From Pseudocitrobacter sp913778145 (GTDB lineage Bacteria > Pseudomonadota > Gammaproteobacteria > Enterobacterales > Enterobacteriaceae), in assembly GCA_035726825.1 (NCBI GenBank), contig JALNTX010000009.1, positions 62,001 through 126,000 of the forward strand: a DNA stretch of 64,000 nucleotides, read 5' to 3'. This document shows, in pieces, positions 27,550 to 35,864 of this stretch. The stretch's first letter is position 1. Each line of letters opens with the position of its first letter. The notes below the pieces were generated by a model. The model did not search any database and was not told the origin of the DNA. It was given only the letters and a program-made list of their open reading frames with translations. Position numbers and translations under genes: made by a program.

Positions 27550-29490
27550 TTACTCCCGCGCCAGCGCATCCACCGGATCAAGCCGTGCCGCATTGCGCGC
27601 GGGCAACCAGCCAAACAGCACGCCGGTGAGCGTCGAACAGATAAATGCCGTGAGCAGCGCGACGGGTGAAAAACCAATTTCCCAACCAGGTAAAATCAGT
27701 TGCAGCGCCAGCGCTATCATTAAGGATAGCGTCACACCTAACGCTCCGCCTACCAGACACACCAAAACGGCTTCAATCAAAAATTGTTGCAGCACATTGC
27801 TGGCCCGTGCGCCCACCGCCATACGAATGCCGATTTCGCGCGTTCTCTCGGTCACCGACACCAGCATGATATTCATCACGCCAATACCGCCGACCACCAG
27901 CGAGATGACTGCCACCAATGTCAGAAACAGCTGTAATGTATGTGTGGTGCGTTCCGCCGTTTTCAAGACGCTGTCCATATTCCAGACGAAGAAATCTTTT
28001 TTGCCATGGCGAAGATTGAGCAACCGTGTAAGCTGCTGCTCGGCAAAACTGCTGTCGTAGCCCTCTTTCACACGTACCGTGATCGAATTGAGCCACGACT
28101 GCCCCATCACGCGTCCCGCCATCGTTGAGTAAGGCAGCCAGACGCGCAAAATCGTGCTGCTGCCAAACATCGACTGCTTTTCATCTGCCACGCCGATTAC
28201 CGTGGCGGGCATATTCCCGACCAGAATAATTTCGCCGACCACGCTGGTTTTATTCGGGAAAAGCTGGCGACGGGTGTTGTTGTCCAGCACCACGACCTGC
28301 GCGCGCTCAGCGGCCTGAATCGCGTTAAAGGTATTTCCTTCGCTAAAGGTCATGCCGTAGACGTTAAAGTATTGCTGACCAATGCCCTGCACGCTGGCGG
28401 CGACATCAATATTGCCCGCGCGTAACCGTAGATTTTTCGACACCGCAGGGGTAACCGAACTCACCCATGACTGTTTTTCAATTGCCAGCAGATCGTCATA
28501 TTTCAGCGATTGTTGATACTGCGGGTCATCGTCGCCAAAATCTTTCCCCGGATACACATCAATCGTGTTGGTACCAATAGAACGGATATCCGCCAGCACC
28601 ATCTGTTTTGCCGCATCGCCCACCACCACAATCGACACCACCGAGGCAATACCGATAATAATGCCGAGCATGGTTAATAACGTGCGCATTTTATTGGCCG
28701 CCAGCGCGCGCCACGCCATCGAAAGCGCTTCGCGGAAGCTGTTGCTGAACTGCCGCCAGCCGGAGACGTGCTCGCCGTCCAGGCCACGCGCTTCGCTCGT
28801 CGCCGCTTTTGCCGGAGGGTTGCGTAAAATCTCACCGTCATGAATTTCGATTACCCGCTCAGCCTGCGCGGCGACCTGCGGATCGTGGGTGACGATTATA
28901 ATGGTGTGCCCCTGCTCCTTGAGCTGGTGCAGAATCGTCATCACCTCTTCGCCGGAACGGCTATCCAGCGCACCGGTCGGTTCATCCGCGAGGATCACCT
29001 GCCCGCCGTTCATCAGTGCACGGGCAATACTTACGCGCTGCTGCTGGCCGCCGGAAAGCTGTGAAGGCGCGTAATCAACACGCTCCTCCAGCCCCAAACG
29101 TTTAAGTAATTCCGCCGCACGCGTAAGGCGCGCTTTGCGTTCCATACCCGCATACACCGCGGGCACTTCCACGTTCTGCACCGCCGTCAAATGCGAGAGC
29201 AAATGATAACGCTGGAAGATAAAACCAAAGTGTTCGCGGCGCAGTTGCGCCAGCGCGTCGCTATCGAGCGTGGCGACGTCAACGCCTGCCACACGGTAGG
29301 TGCCGCTGGACGGTTTATCGAGGCAGCCGATGATATTCATCAGCGTGGATTTCCCGGAGCCGGACGCGCCAACAATCGCCACCATTTCCCCGGCGTTGAT
29401 CTCCAGCGTAATGCCTTTCAGGACCTCGACGCTCCCATCACCGGAAGGATAACTACGGCGAATGTCCGTGAGCTGCAGCAGCGCCGTCAT
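27550..29490 (-). CDS. macB: MacAB-TolC efflux ATPase/permease MacB
   Basis: Mechanotransmission ABC pump that moves macrolides, enterotoxin STII and other periplasmic substrates out through TolC. An N-terminal ATPase domain (Walker A GASGSGKST near residue 40, signature LSGGQQQR near 145) is followed by a first membrane helix near 275, a large periplasmic domain, and three C-terminal helices (about 525-640). 646 residues. It overlaps the macA end by 4 bases, so translation is coupled. Confidence 0.96.
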   Translation of the reverse strand: MTALLQLTDIRRSYPSGDGSVEVLKGITLEINAGEMVAIVGASGSGKSTLMNIIGCLDKPSSGTYRVAGVDVATLDSDALAQLRREHFGFIFQRYHLLSHLTAVQNVEVPAVYAGMERKARLTRAAELLKRLGLEERVDYAPSQLSGGQQQRVSIARALMNGGQVILADEPTGALDSRSGEEVMTILHQLKEQGHTIIIVTHDPQVAAQAERVIEIHDGEILRNPPAKAATSEARGLDGEHVSGWRQFSNSFREALSMAWRALAANKMRTLLTMLGIIIGIASVVSIVVVGDAAKQMVLADIRSIGTNTIDVYPGKDFGDDDPQYQQSLKYDDLLAIEKQSWVSSVTPAVSKNLRLRAGNIDVAASVQGIGQQYFNVYGMTFSEGNTFNAIQAAERAQVVVLDNNTRRQLFPNKTSVVGEIILVGNMPATVIGVADEKQSMFGSSTILRVWLPYSTMAGRVMGQSWLNSITVRVKEGYDSSFAEQQLTRLLNLRHGKKDFFVWNMDSVLKTAERTTHTLQLFLTLVAVISLVVGGIGVMNIMLVSVTERTREIGIRMAVGARASNVLQQFLIEAVLVCLVGGALGVTLSLMIALALQLILPGWEIGFSPVALLTAFICSTLTGVLFGWLPARNAARLDPVDALARE

Positions 29491-30602
29491 TTCGCGGCTC
29501 CCGCTTTGCCCTCACCAATAATCACTTCGTCGCCCGCTTCCAGACCTTTCGCAATTTCCACTTCCGTGTCGTTGCGCGAACCAATGGATACTTCGCGCGG
29601 TTTCACCTCACCATTACGCAGCAGGCGCACGGTATAGCGGTTATCGCCCACGCTGTCGCCCAGCGCACTCAACGGAATGGTTAGCACGTTTTTCACGCCG
29701 GTGAGCTGAATATGTACCTGCGCAGTCATATCCAGACGCAATACGCCCTGCGGATTAGGCACTTCAAAACGTGCATGATAGAAAATGGCATCATTGACTT
29801 TCTCAGGCGTCGGCAGAATATCTTTCAGCGTGCCTTCATAGCGCGTCAGCGGATCGCCAAGAACGGTAAACCAGGCTTTTTGCCCTGGCTTGAGGTGGAT
29901 GACGTCCGCTTCGGAGACCTGCGCTTTCACCAGCATGGTACTAAGGTCCGCCAGCGTCAGGATGTTTGGCGCTTGCTGCGCTGCAATCACCGTCTGCCCT
30001 TGCAGGGTGGTAATTTGCGTGACTTCCCCGGCCATTGGCGCGACGATGCGCGTATAGTCGAGGTTGGTTTTGGCCGTATCCAGAGACGCTTGATTACGTT
30101 TGATTTGCGCGTCAATCGTGCCGATTTGCGCCTGCTTCACTGCCAGCTCGGTCGTCGCGGTATCCAGATCCTGACGTGAAATCGCCTGAGTTTTCGCCAG
30201 TTGCTGTTGACGTGCCAGCGTCACCTGCGCCAGCTTACGCTCGGCTTCCGCCTGAGCACGTTGAGCACGCAGTTCCATTAGCGTTGCTTCAACTTCTCTA
30301 ATCTGGTTTTCAGCCTGCTCCGGGTCAATCACCCCCAGCAGTTGCCCTTTTTTGACTTTGTCGCCAATCTCGACGGAGAGCGTTTTTAACTGCCCGCTTA
30401 CCTGCGCACCAACGTCAACTTTACGCAGCGCATCAAGCTTGCCCGTCGCCAGAACGCTTTGTTCCAGCTCGCCCGGACGAACGATCAGCGTTTGATACTG
30501 CGGCAGCGGCGCATTCAGCGTACGCCAAATAGCCATCAGCCCCGCGACGATCGCTATCGCGAGGAGAATATAACGTTTTTTTATTTTTCCCTTAATACGC
30601 AT
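29487..30602 (-). CDS. macA: MacAB-TolC periplasmic adaptor MacA
   Basis: Membrane-fusion protein linking MacB to TolC. One N-terminal membrane anchor (residues about 10-28, YILLAIAIVAGLMAIW), lipoyl halves around residues 55 and 195, a long alpha-hairpin coiled coil (about 90-175, rich in Q, A, R and E), then beta-barrel domain. 371 residues, as in E. coli. First gene of macAB, divergent from ybjX. Confidence 0.96.
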   Translation of the reverse strand: MRIKGKIKKRYILLAIAIVAGLMAIWRTLNAPLPQYQTLIVRPGELEQSVLATGKLDALRKVDVGAQVSGQLKTLSVEIGDKVKKGQLLGVIDPEQAENQIREVEATLMELRAQRAQAEAERKLAQVTLARQQQLAKTQAISRQDLDTATTELAVKQAQIGTIDAQIKRNQASLDTAKTNLDYTRIVAPMAGEVTQITTLQGQTVIAAQQAPNILTLADLSTMLVKAQVSEADVIHLKPGQKAWFTVLGDPLTRYEGTLKDILPTPEKVNDAIFYHARFEVPNPQGVLRLDMTAQVHIQLTGVKNVLTIPLSALGDSVGDNRYTVRLLRNGEVKPREVSIGSRNDTEVEIAKGLEAGDEVIIGEGKAGAAK

Positions 30603-30764
30603 ACCTATCCTGATATTTATCGTTGTTTCAGCCAGAGTGAGAGCATCAACATCAACCGTTACTAAACAAACAAGTAAAGGTGAACAGGGTAACAGAGTTA
30701 TTGAGAATTGGTTAAGTTTGCCAGTGGTGAAATCAACTTATCATCCATTACGCGGATTGCTGAT

Positions 30765-31715
30765 ATGTTGCAAACCACTGAAAATTCCCATTACCCAACG
30801 CTCCCTACCTCCAGCCTTGGTCTGTTTTTCTGCTTATGGAGCGGGCTTTGGCGCCCCGGTAAGTTCTGGCACCAGCGCAGTTTCCGTAGAAAATTTATGC
30901 TGCGTTCACTGTGGATGCCGCGTTTATCCCGCCAATGGATGGCCGAAATGGCAAAATGGCCGGACCTCGAACGTCTGCTGTTGATTCAGCCGCGCCTGCC
31001 GGTCCGCCTGCATCGCCCTTATCTGGCCGTTAATCTGGATCGCCAGCAGTTGCTGGATGCGTTGCGCTACCACTATCGCACCCTGCGTCAGGCCCTGACC
31101 ACGGATGAGTTACAGCGCTACTTCGCCCATTCGGGTATTCCGCTGGCGGAAATCGAAGGCAAAGAAGGTGAAACCTACACGCTGCATTTTGCGTCCGTTA
31201 TCTCGCTGGATAAAGAGGGAGAAAGCACGATTCTGCTGCGCAACGCGCGTAATGAAATGCTGGCGGAAATCACCTTTACCATTTGTGAATATGATGGCAA
31301 ACGTACGCTGTTTATTGGCGGCTTGCAGGGCGGGAAAACCGAGCAGTCACAGCAGGATATTCATCAGGCGACCAAAGCCTGTCACGGGTTGTTCCCGAAA
31401 CGCGTGGTGATGGAAGCGGTGTGTAGCTTTGCGCAGCGCTGGCAAATGGAACAGATCCTCGCAGTCAGCAACCAGGCGCATATCTACCGCAGCCTGCGCT
31501 ATCGCGATAAAGAGAAAAAGATCCACGCGGATTATGACAATTTCTGGGAAGCCGTCGGCGGCGTCAACGATGAACGCGGGTATTATCATCTACCGCTCAC
31601 CATTACCCGCAAAGACGAAGCGGATATCGCCAGTAAAAAACGTGCGGAATATCGCCGCCGTTATGCGCTGCTGGATGGCATCACCAGCCAGATCCAACAG
31701 CGTTTTAATATTTAG
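30765..31715 (+). CDS. ybjX: VirK/YbjX-family protein (DUF535)
   Basis: Member of the family that includes Shigella and Salmonella VirK; biochemical role unknown, linked in Salmonella to PhoPQ and cationic-peptide resistance. The start is uncertain: 30765 is the first in-frame ATG (316 residues, MLQTTENSHYP), while a TTG at 30708 would add 19 residues. The sequence is basic and lacks a clear signal peptide or helix bundle; WSGLWRPGKFW near residue 25 and LFIGGLQGG near 200 are recognisable family stretches. The 3' end overlaps ybjD by 4 bases on the opposite strand. Confidence 0.88.
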   Translation: MLQTTENSHYPTLPTSSLGLFFCLWSGLWRPGKFWHQRSFRRKFMLRSLWMPRLSRQWMAEMAKWPDLERLLLIQPRLPVRLHRPYLAVNLDRQQLLDALRYHYRTLRQALTTDELQRYFAHSGIPLAEIEGKEGETYTLHFASVISLDKEGESTILLRNARNEMLAEITFTICEYDGKRTLFIGGLQGGKTEQSQQDIHQATKACHGLFPKRVVMEAVCSFAQRWQMEQILAVSNQAHIYRSLRYRDKEKKIHADYDNFWEAVGGVNDERGYYHLPLTITRKDEADIASKKRAEYRRRYALLDGITSQIQQRFNI

Positions 31716-33370
31716 TCGGCTTTCCCGCGTGCCAGCCAGATAACCCGCGAGAACATTTTACGCAGCAGCGTCGGCACGGCGTCCACCCCGCGCCGCCCGG
31801 CCTCCATCGCCACCTCAATGGCCAGGTCAGGTTTTGAGGAGCGATGAATCGCTTTGGTGATAACCCGACGCATGTTCATGGGGATATTTTCCGGCAACTG
31901 CGCCACCCGATGGTAGACATCCGAGAAACCCTGACGGTACATAAAGTGTTCCATATCCAGCGCCGGCAGCGCCGTAAGATAGTGACGTTCCTGCTCTTTA
32001 TCATTATTAAGCAGGCTACGAACCGTGGCGGCATATTTCTTACCCGCCTCATCGCCATCCACCAGCACGTGCCACTCAATCCCCATTCGCCGGGCGAATT
32101 TAATCAGCGGTTTCAGGCCTGACTGGGCAAATTCGATGACCTTCACCCCTTCCGCATCAAAGTGATGACCACACTGACGCGCCAGTTCGTTAATCACCCA
32201 GGTTTCGGTTTCGCCCTCCACCAGCAGCCAGCAGCGGGCAAACAACGACGACGCGCGATTAAAGCGGATGTGGAACGAAATACGGCGGCTGTCGTCGGCG
32301 TTCATGCCGCCTGGCCCTAAACGCCACGCCGCCACGCGGGAGGATTCACGTACCAGACGGCACACGTGTTCCATTGGCGTCAGCGACAACAGCTCGCCAG
32401 AGTTGGTCGTGGTGACGCGCTGGAGCGGTAACAGATTGAGTAAATTCCATGCCACCGACAACATAATGGGATGGAGGCGCGTCTCAGGGTCTTCAATCAG
32501 CAACAGTGGGCGCGCGTCTTTATCCAGCCGTACCGTGCCTTTTGCCTGCAATAACGTCGAGAAGAGCGCGAGAAGGATCATTCGGTGGCTGCGCGCGCCA
32601 GGTTTATCAATCATGCGGTTGATGATGTCTAGATATCGCCAGCTGCGCTGTTCATCGTGCGAGCGCTGACGCATCAGGCGATGGCGTGCTTCATCCGATC
32701 CTTGTTCAGAGAAGTAGTGTTCCAGCAGTTGCACCATCGCCGACAGCCCCTGGCGAATCTGTGCATCGCTCAGGTTTTGCGGGCTGGAAACCAGCTCGCG
32801 AGAGAGAAAATCAAGCTGTTGCGCGGTCACTTCGACGTCTGGCGTGTTGGGTACGGTACCAGTGCGAATGCGGCGCATAAAACGAGCATCGCGCAGACGC
32901 AGCACAGGCATCAGACGAATTAAATGACGTGCCATTTCGTCGATATCATCAAGCTCCAGCGCATGCCCTTTACAGTCGATGAAACTGCGCAGCGTCATGA
33001 CGCTGTCATCCGCGCCCAGCTCGCCTTCCAGGCGGTAAAACAGACGATGATAGCCATCTTCACAGCGCGACCAGCAGTCGGTGAGCGGCCGATAACGCCG
33101 CCCCCGGTAACGCCCCGGCTCGGACTCGCGAAATGTCAGAATAATATGCAGATGATGCTCGCGCCCCTTTACATCGCCTGGGGGGAACCAGAAATCGTTA
33201 CGCACAAAGTGATACAGCTCATCACGAGGAGATAACAGCAGGGTTAACGCGTCCAGCAGGCTCGATTTGCCCCAGGCGTTTTCGCCAATCAGAACGTTGT
33301 TTTGCTCAAGCATTAACGACATTCGATTAATGCCCCGAAAACCGACAATTTCTACGCGTTCAAGAAGCAT
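31712..33370 (-). CDS. ybjD: OLD-type ATPase/TOPRIM protein YbjD
   Basis: Putative overcoming-lysogenisation-defect (OLD)-type ATP-dependent nuclease; function in the cell not established. Walker A-like GENAWGKSS is at residues 28-36, an ABC-type signature region near 270, Walker B-like LLLIEDPETR near 295, and a TOPRIM domain begins LLVEGETE near 380 with the acidic HVLVDGDEAGK. 552 residues, as in E. coli. Tail-to-tail with ybjX, overlapping by 4 bases. Confidence 0.92.
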   Translation of the reverse strand: MLLERVEIVGFRGINRMSLMLEQNNVLIGENAWGKSSLLDALTLLLSPRDELYHFVRNDFWFPPGDVKGREHHLHIILTFRESEPGRYRGRRYRPLTDCWSRCEDGYHRLFYRLEGELGADDSVMTLRSFIDCKGHALELDDIDEMARHLIRLMPVLRLRDARFMRRIRTGTVPNTPDVEVTAQQLDFLSRELVSSPQNLSDAQIRQGLSAMVQLLEHYFSEQGSDEARHRLMRQRSHDEQRSWRYLDIINRMIDKPGARSHRMILLALFSTLLQAKGTVRLDKDARPLLLIEDPETRLHPIMLSVAWNLLNLLPLQRVTTTNSGELLSLTPMEHVCRLVRESSRVAAWRLGPGGMNADDSRRISFHIRFNRASSLFARCWLLVEGETETWVINELARQCGHHFDAEGVKVIEFAQSGLKPLIKFARRMGIEWHVLVDGDEAGKKYAATVRSLLNNDKEQERHYLTALPALDMEHFMYRQGFSDVYHRVAQLPENIPMNMRRVITKAIHRSSKPDLAIEVAMEAGRRGVDAVPTLLRKMFSRVIWLARGKAD

Positions 33371-33853
33371 GTCCCCCTCCGTTCAGCTATCACATTTTCC
33401 TTCTGTTATCGGCAGTATATACGCAAAAACATTCAAGTTGCGTCAAGGCGTTAAGAGAGTGTGGCATTGATACGAATCCGGACCGCCCGAACACGATGCC
33501 ACGCGGTTTCGAAATAGCACAAAAATGGGATAGCAAACAGACAATGCGGCCAATGAATATTCTTAAAAAGAGGCGCTACACTCTATTCAACCACCCTGAC
33601 TGTTTAAGGAATAACATCACATTGCCTTACATCAAATTTAACGTACAAATTTAACTGGTGAAGGGATGGCAACGTTTTTAAAATAACGACTTCTATACTC
33701 AGCCTTATTCTGTTGGCATTGCGGTGATTCTGTTCACTTTCCCTGCCAGCAGATGCGTCGTGGGTATAAATTGTGTCGTCACCCCTTTCTGACGATAAAT
33801 AATGTACAGAGAGAATTTTCTCATCCTGTACGTGCTTTTTTATTGAGGTGGTT
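33371..33853. promoter_or_regulatory. Intergenic region upstream of aqpZ
   Basis: 483 bases between divergent ybjD and aqpZ, with no gene that I can support. AT-rich throughout from 33580. Besides promoters it holds one clear structure, the hairpin and T-run next to the aqpZ ribosome site, listed separately. Confidence 0.5.
33804..33841 (+). promoter_or_regulatory. Hairpin plus T-run directly 5' of aqpZ (attenuator-like)
   Basis: GTACAG and CTGTAC (6 bp) enclose a second arm GAGA-ATTT-TCTC; after GTGC comes TTTTTT. The GAGGT ribosome site of aqpZ begins 4 bases later. The form is that of a weak intrinsic terminator placed in the leader, so it may attenuate aqpZ or end an upstream transcript. 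No peptide or ligand switch is evident. Confidence 0.45.
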
Positions 33854-34549
33854 ATGTTTAGAAAATTAGCTGCAGAGTTCTTCGGTACTTTCTGGCTGGT
33901 GTTTGGTGGTTGCGGTAGCGCCGTTCTGGCTGCGGCATTCCCGGAACTGGGTATCGGTTTCGCGGGCGTGGCGCTGGCATTCGGTCTGACCGTGCTGACC
34001 ATGGCGTTCGCTGTCGGTCATATCTCCGGCGGTCACTTCAACCCGGCCGTTACGCTGGGCCTGTGGGCGGGCGGTCGTTTCCCGGCGAAAGACGTTATCG
34101 GCTACATCGTGGCGCAGGTTATCGGCGGTATCGTCGCTGCGGCAGTGCTGTATCTGGTGGCCAGCGGTAAAGCCGGCTTCGATGCGGCGGCAAGCGGCTT
34201 TGCCTCTAACGGCTATGGCGAACACTCACCGGGCGGCTTCTCTATGCTTTCCGCTATCGTCATTGAAATCGTGCTGACCTGCGGCTTCCTGCTGGTTATT
34301 CACGGCGCGACCGACAAACATGCACCGGCTGGCTTTGCACCGATCGCGATCGGCCTGGCGCTGACGCTGATTCACCTGATCAGCATCCCGGTGACCAACA
34401 CTTCTGTTAACCCGGCGCGTAGCACCGCGGTGGCTATCTTCCAGGGCGGTTGGGCGCTGCAACAGCTGTGGCTGTTCTGGGTTATGCCGATTATCGGCGG
34501 TATCCTCGGTGGCCTTATCTACCGTACGCTGCTGGAAAAACGCGACTAA
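33854..34549 (+). CDS. aqpZ: Aquaporin Z
   Basis: Inner-membrane tetrameric water channel. Both NPA boxes are present (GHFNPAVTLG near residue 63, SVNPARSTA near 186) with six hydrophobic helices, and the selectivity-filter Arg follows the second box. The ATG at 33854, with GAGGT 5 bases upstream, gives 231 residues beginning MFRKLAAEFFG, as in E. coli; a GTG two codons earlier is less likely. Confidence 0.98.
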   Translation: MFRKLAAEFFGTFWLVFGGCGSAVLAAAFPELGIGFAGVALAFGLTVLTMAFAVGHISGGHFNPAVTLGLWAGGRFPAKDVIGYIVAQVIGGIVAAAVLYLVASGKAGFDAAASGFASNGYGEHSPGGFSMLSAIVIEIVLTCGFLLVIHGATDKHAPAGFAPIAIGLALTLIHLISIPVTNTSVNPARSTAVAIFQGGWALQQLWLFWVMPIIGGILGGLIYRTLLEKRD

Positions 34550-34565
34550 TTTACGTTTTGTACTT

Positions 34566-34664
34566 GCCGGATGCGGCGTGAACGCCTTATCCGGCCTACA
34601 AAATAGTGCAAATTCAAAGAATTGCAGAAAATTTGTAGGCCTGATAAGCGCAGCGCATCAGGCA
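34566..34664. repeat. REP (BIME) pair downstream of aqpZ
   Basis: Two inverted units: GCCGGATGCGGCG...CTTATCCGGCCTAC (34566-34599) and GTAGGCCTGATAAGC...GCATCAGGCA (34635-34664), the same repeat family as near clpA. Confidence 0.85.
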
Positions 34665-34687
34665 ATGTTGCGTTTGTCATCAGTCTC

Positions 34688-34711
34688 AAGCCCGCTATGC
34701 GGGCTTTTTTT
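34688..34711 (+). terminator. Terminator of aqpZ
   Basis: AAGCCCGC and GCGGGCTT, perfect 8-bp stem, TAT loop, seven T following. Confidence 0.9.
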
Positions 34712-34816
34712 GTGTCCGATGGCGCTGCGCTTACTACCACCGGGCAGGTTTGATATTTAATGCCAATTTCGGTAGTGTCATTGCCGCTTAATCCACACTC
34801 AAGGAATAGACCGCTC

Positions 34817-35716
34817 ATGTTGTCGGGACTGCTGATCATTCTCGTACCCCTGATTCTGGGTTACCTGATCCCCCTTACCCATCGCCCCACGCTCCAGCTG
34901 ATTAATCGCCTGCTAAGCTGGATCGTTTATGTGATTCTCTTTTTGATGGGCGTGAGCCTGGCGTTTCTCGATAATCTGGCCAGCAATCTGTTAGCTATTT
35001 TCTACTATTCCTCTATCAGTATTGTGGTTATTTTGCTGTGTAATATTGCGGCACTTTTCTGGCTGGAAAGGTCGTTACCCTGGCGTCATCACCATCAGCA
35101 GGAAAAATTACCTTCACGCCTGGCGATGGCCCTGGAATCATTAAAACTGTGCTTTGTGGTGGTCGGTGGCTTTATCGTAGGCTTAAGCGGCATGCCATTT
35201 TTACAACATGCCACTGCTGCCAGCGAATATACGCTGATATTTCTTTTGTTCCTGGTGGGTATTCAACTGCGAAATAGCGGGATGACGCTGAAACAGATTG
35301 TCCTTAACCGCCGTGGGATGATTATTTCTGTGGTGGTAATGGCGAGTTCTTTAATTGGCGGAGCCATTAATTCTCTGATTCTGGGCCTGCCCTTAAAAAC
35401 CGGGCTGGCAATGGCATCCGGGTTTGGCTGGTACTCCCTTTCCGGCATTATGACCACCGACGCTTTTGGCCCGGTAATTGGCAGCGCCACCTTCTTTAAC
35501 GATCTGGCGCGCGAACTGATTGCCATTATGCTCATTCCGGCGCTGGTACAACGCAGCCGCTCGACGGCGCTGGGTTTATGCGGCGCCACGTCAATGGACT
35601 TTACGCTCCCCGTTCTTCAGCGCTCCGGCGGCGTGGAAATGGTGCCCCCCGCGATCGTTCACGGTTTTGTATTAAGCCTGCTGGTTCCCCTGCTGATGGC
35701 CTTCTTCACCGCCTGA
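34817..35716 (+). CDS. lysO: L-lysine exporter LysO
   Basis: Inner-membrane lysine (and thialysine) exporter, formerly YbjE. About eight hydrophobic helices and the family's C-terminal signature GLCGATSMDFTLPVLQ. The ATG at 34817 (AAGGAATAG site) gives 299 residues, the E. coli length; the longer in-frame start at 34760 adds a non-conserved polar head. In E. coli the gene is ArgP-controlled. No ArgP site was assigned here. Confidence 0.95.
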   Translation: MLSGLLIILVPLILGYLIPLTHRPTLQLINRLLSWIVYVILFLMGVSLAFLDNLASNLLAIFYYSSISIVVILLCNIAALFWLERSLPWRHHHQQEKLPSRLAMALESLKLCFVVVGGFIVGLSGMPFLQHATAASEYTLIFLLFLVGIQLRNSGMTLKQIVLNRRGMIISVVVMASSLIGGAINSLILGLPLKTGLAMASGFGWYSLSGIMTTDAFGPVIGSATFFNDLARELIAIMLIPALVQRSRSTALGLCGATSMDFTLPVLQRSGGVEMVPPAIVHGFVLSLLVPLLMAFFTA

Positions 35717-35752
35717 TTACCCCCATGGCGGTAGCCTTCGCTGCCGCCAAAA

Positions 35753-35766
35753 TTGCGCTAAATCAA
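35753..35766 (+). promoter_or_regulatory. Candidate FNR site upstream of hcp
   Basis: TTGCGCTAAATCAA matches the FNR consensus at 8 of 10 defined bases, with a perfect ATCAA half. It lies about 77 bases upstream of the centre of the NsrR-like box, an arrangement like the E. coli hcp promoter as I recall it (FNR far upstream, NsrR near the transcription start). Confidence 0.6.
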
Positions 35767-35825
35767 CCTCCCTTTAACTAGCCATAAAAACCGCTTTTCA
35801 AGCCTATGGCACAGGCTTACCCTTA

Positions 35826-35848
35826 AACATGTATATTAAATATAACTT
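35826..35848 (+). promoter_or_regulatory. Candidate NsrR box at the hcp promoter
   Basis: The 23-base segment from AACATGTATAT to AATATAACTT matches the 11-1-11 NsrR palindrome (AAGATGYATTT and its complement) at 19 of 23 positions. It ends 16 bases before the hcp ATG. NsrR is the nitric-oxide sensing repressor of hcp-hcr in E. coli. Confidence 0.65.
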
Positions 35849-35864
35849 TAAAAAAGGTGTGACC

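Noticed and set aside
30690..30764. PhoP box upstream of ybjX (TGGTTAAGTTTG)
   Set aside because: Only one half-site resembles GGTTTA and no second half lies at the required spacing.
34566..34664. REP palindromes considered as short CRISPR or phage attachment sites
   Set aside because: The GCCGGATGCGGCG...CTTATCCGGCCTAC pattern is the standard enterobacterial REP, repeated at four places here.
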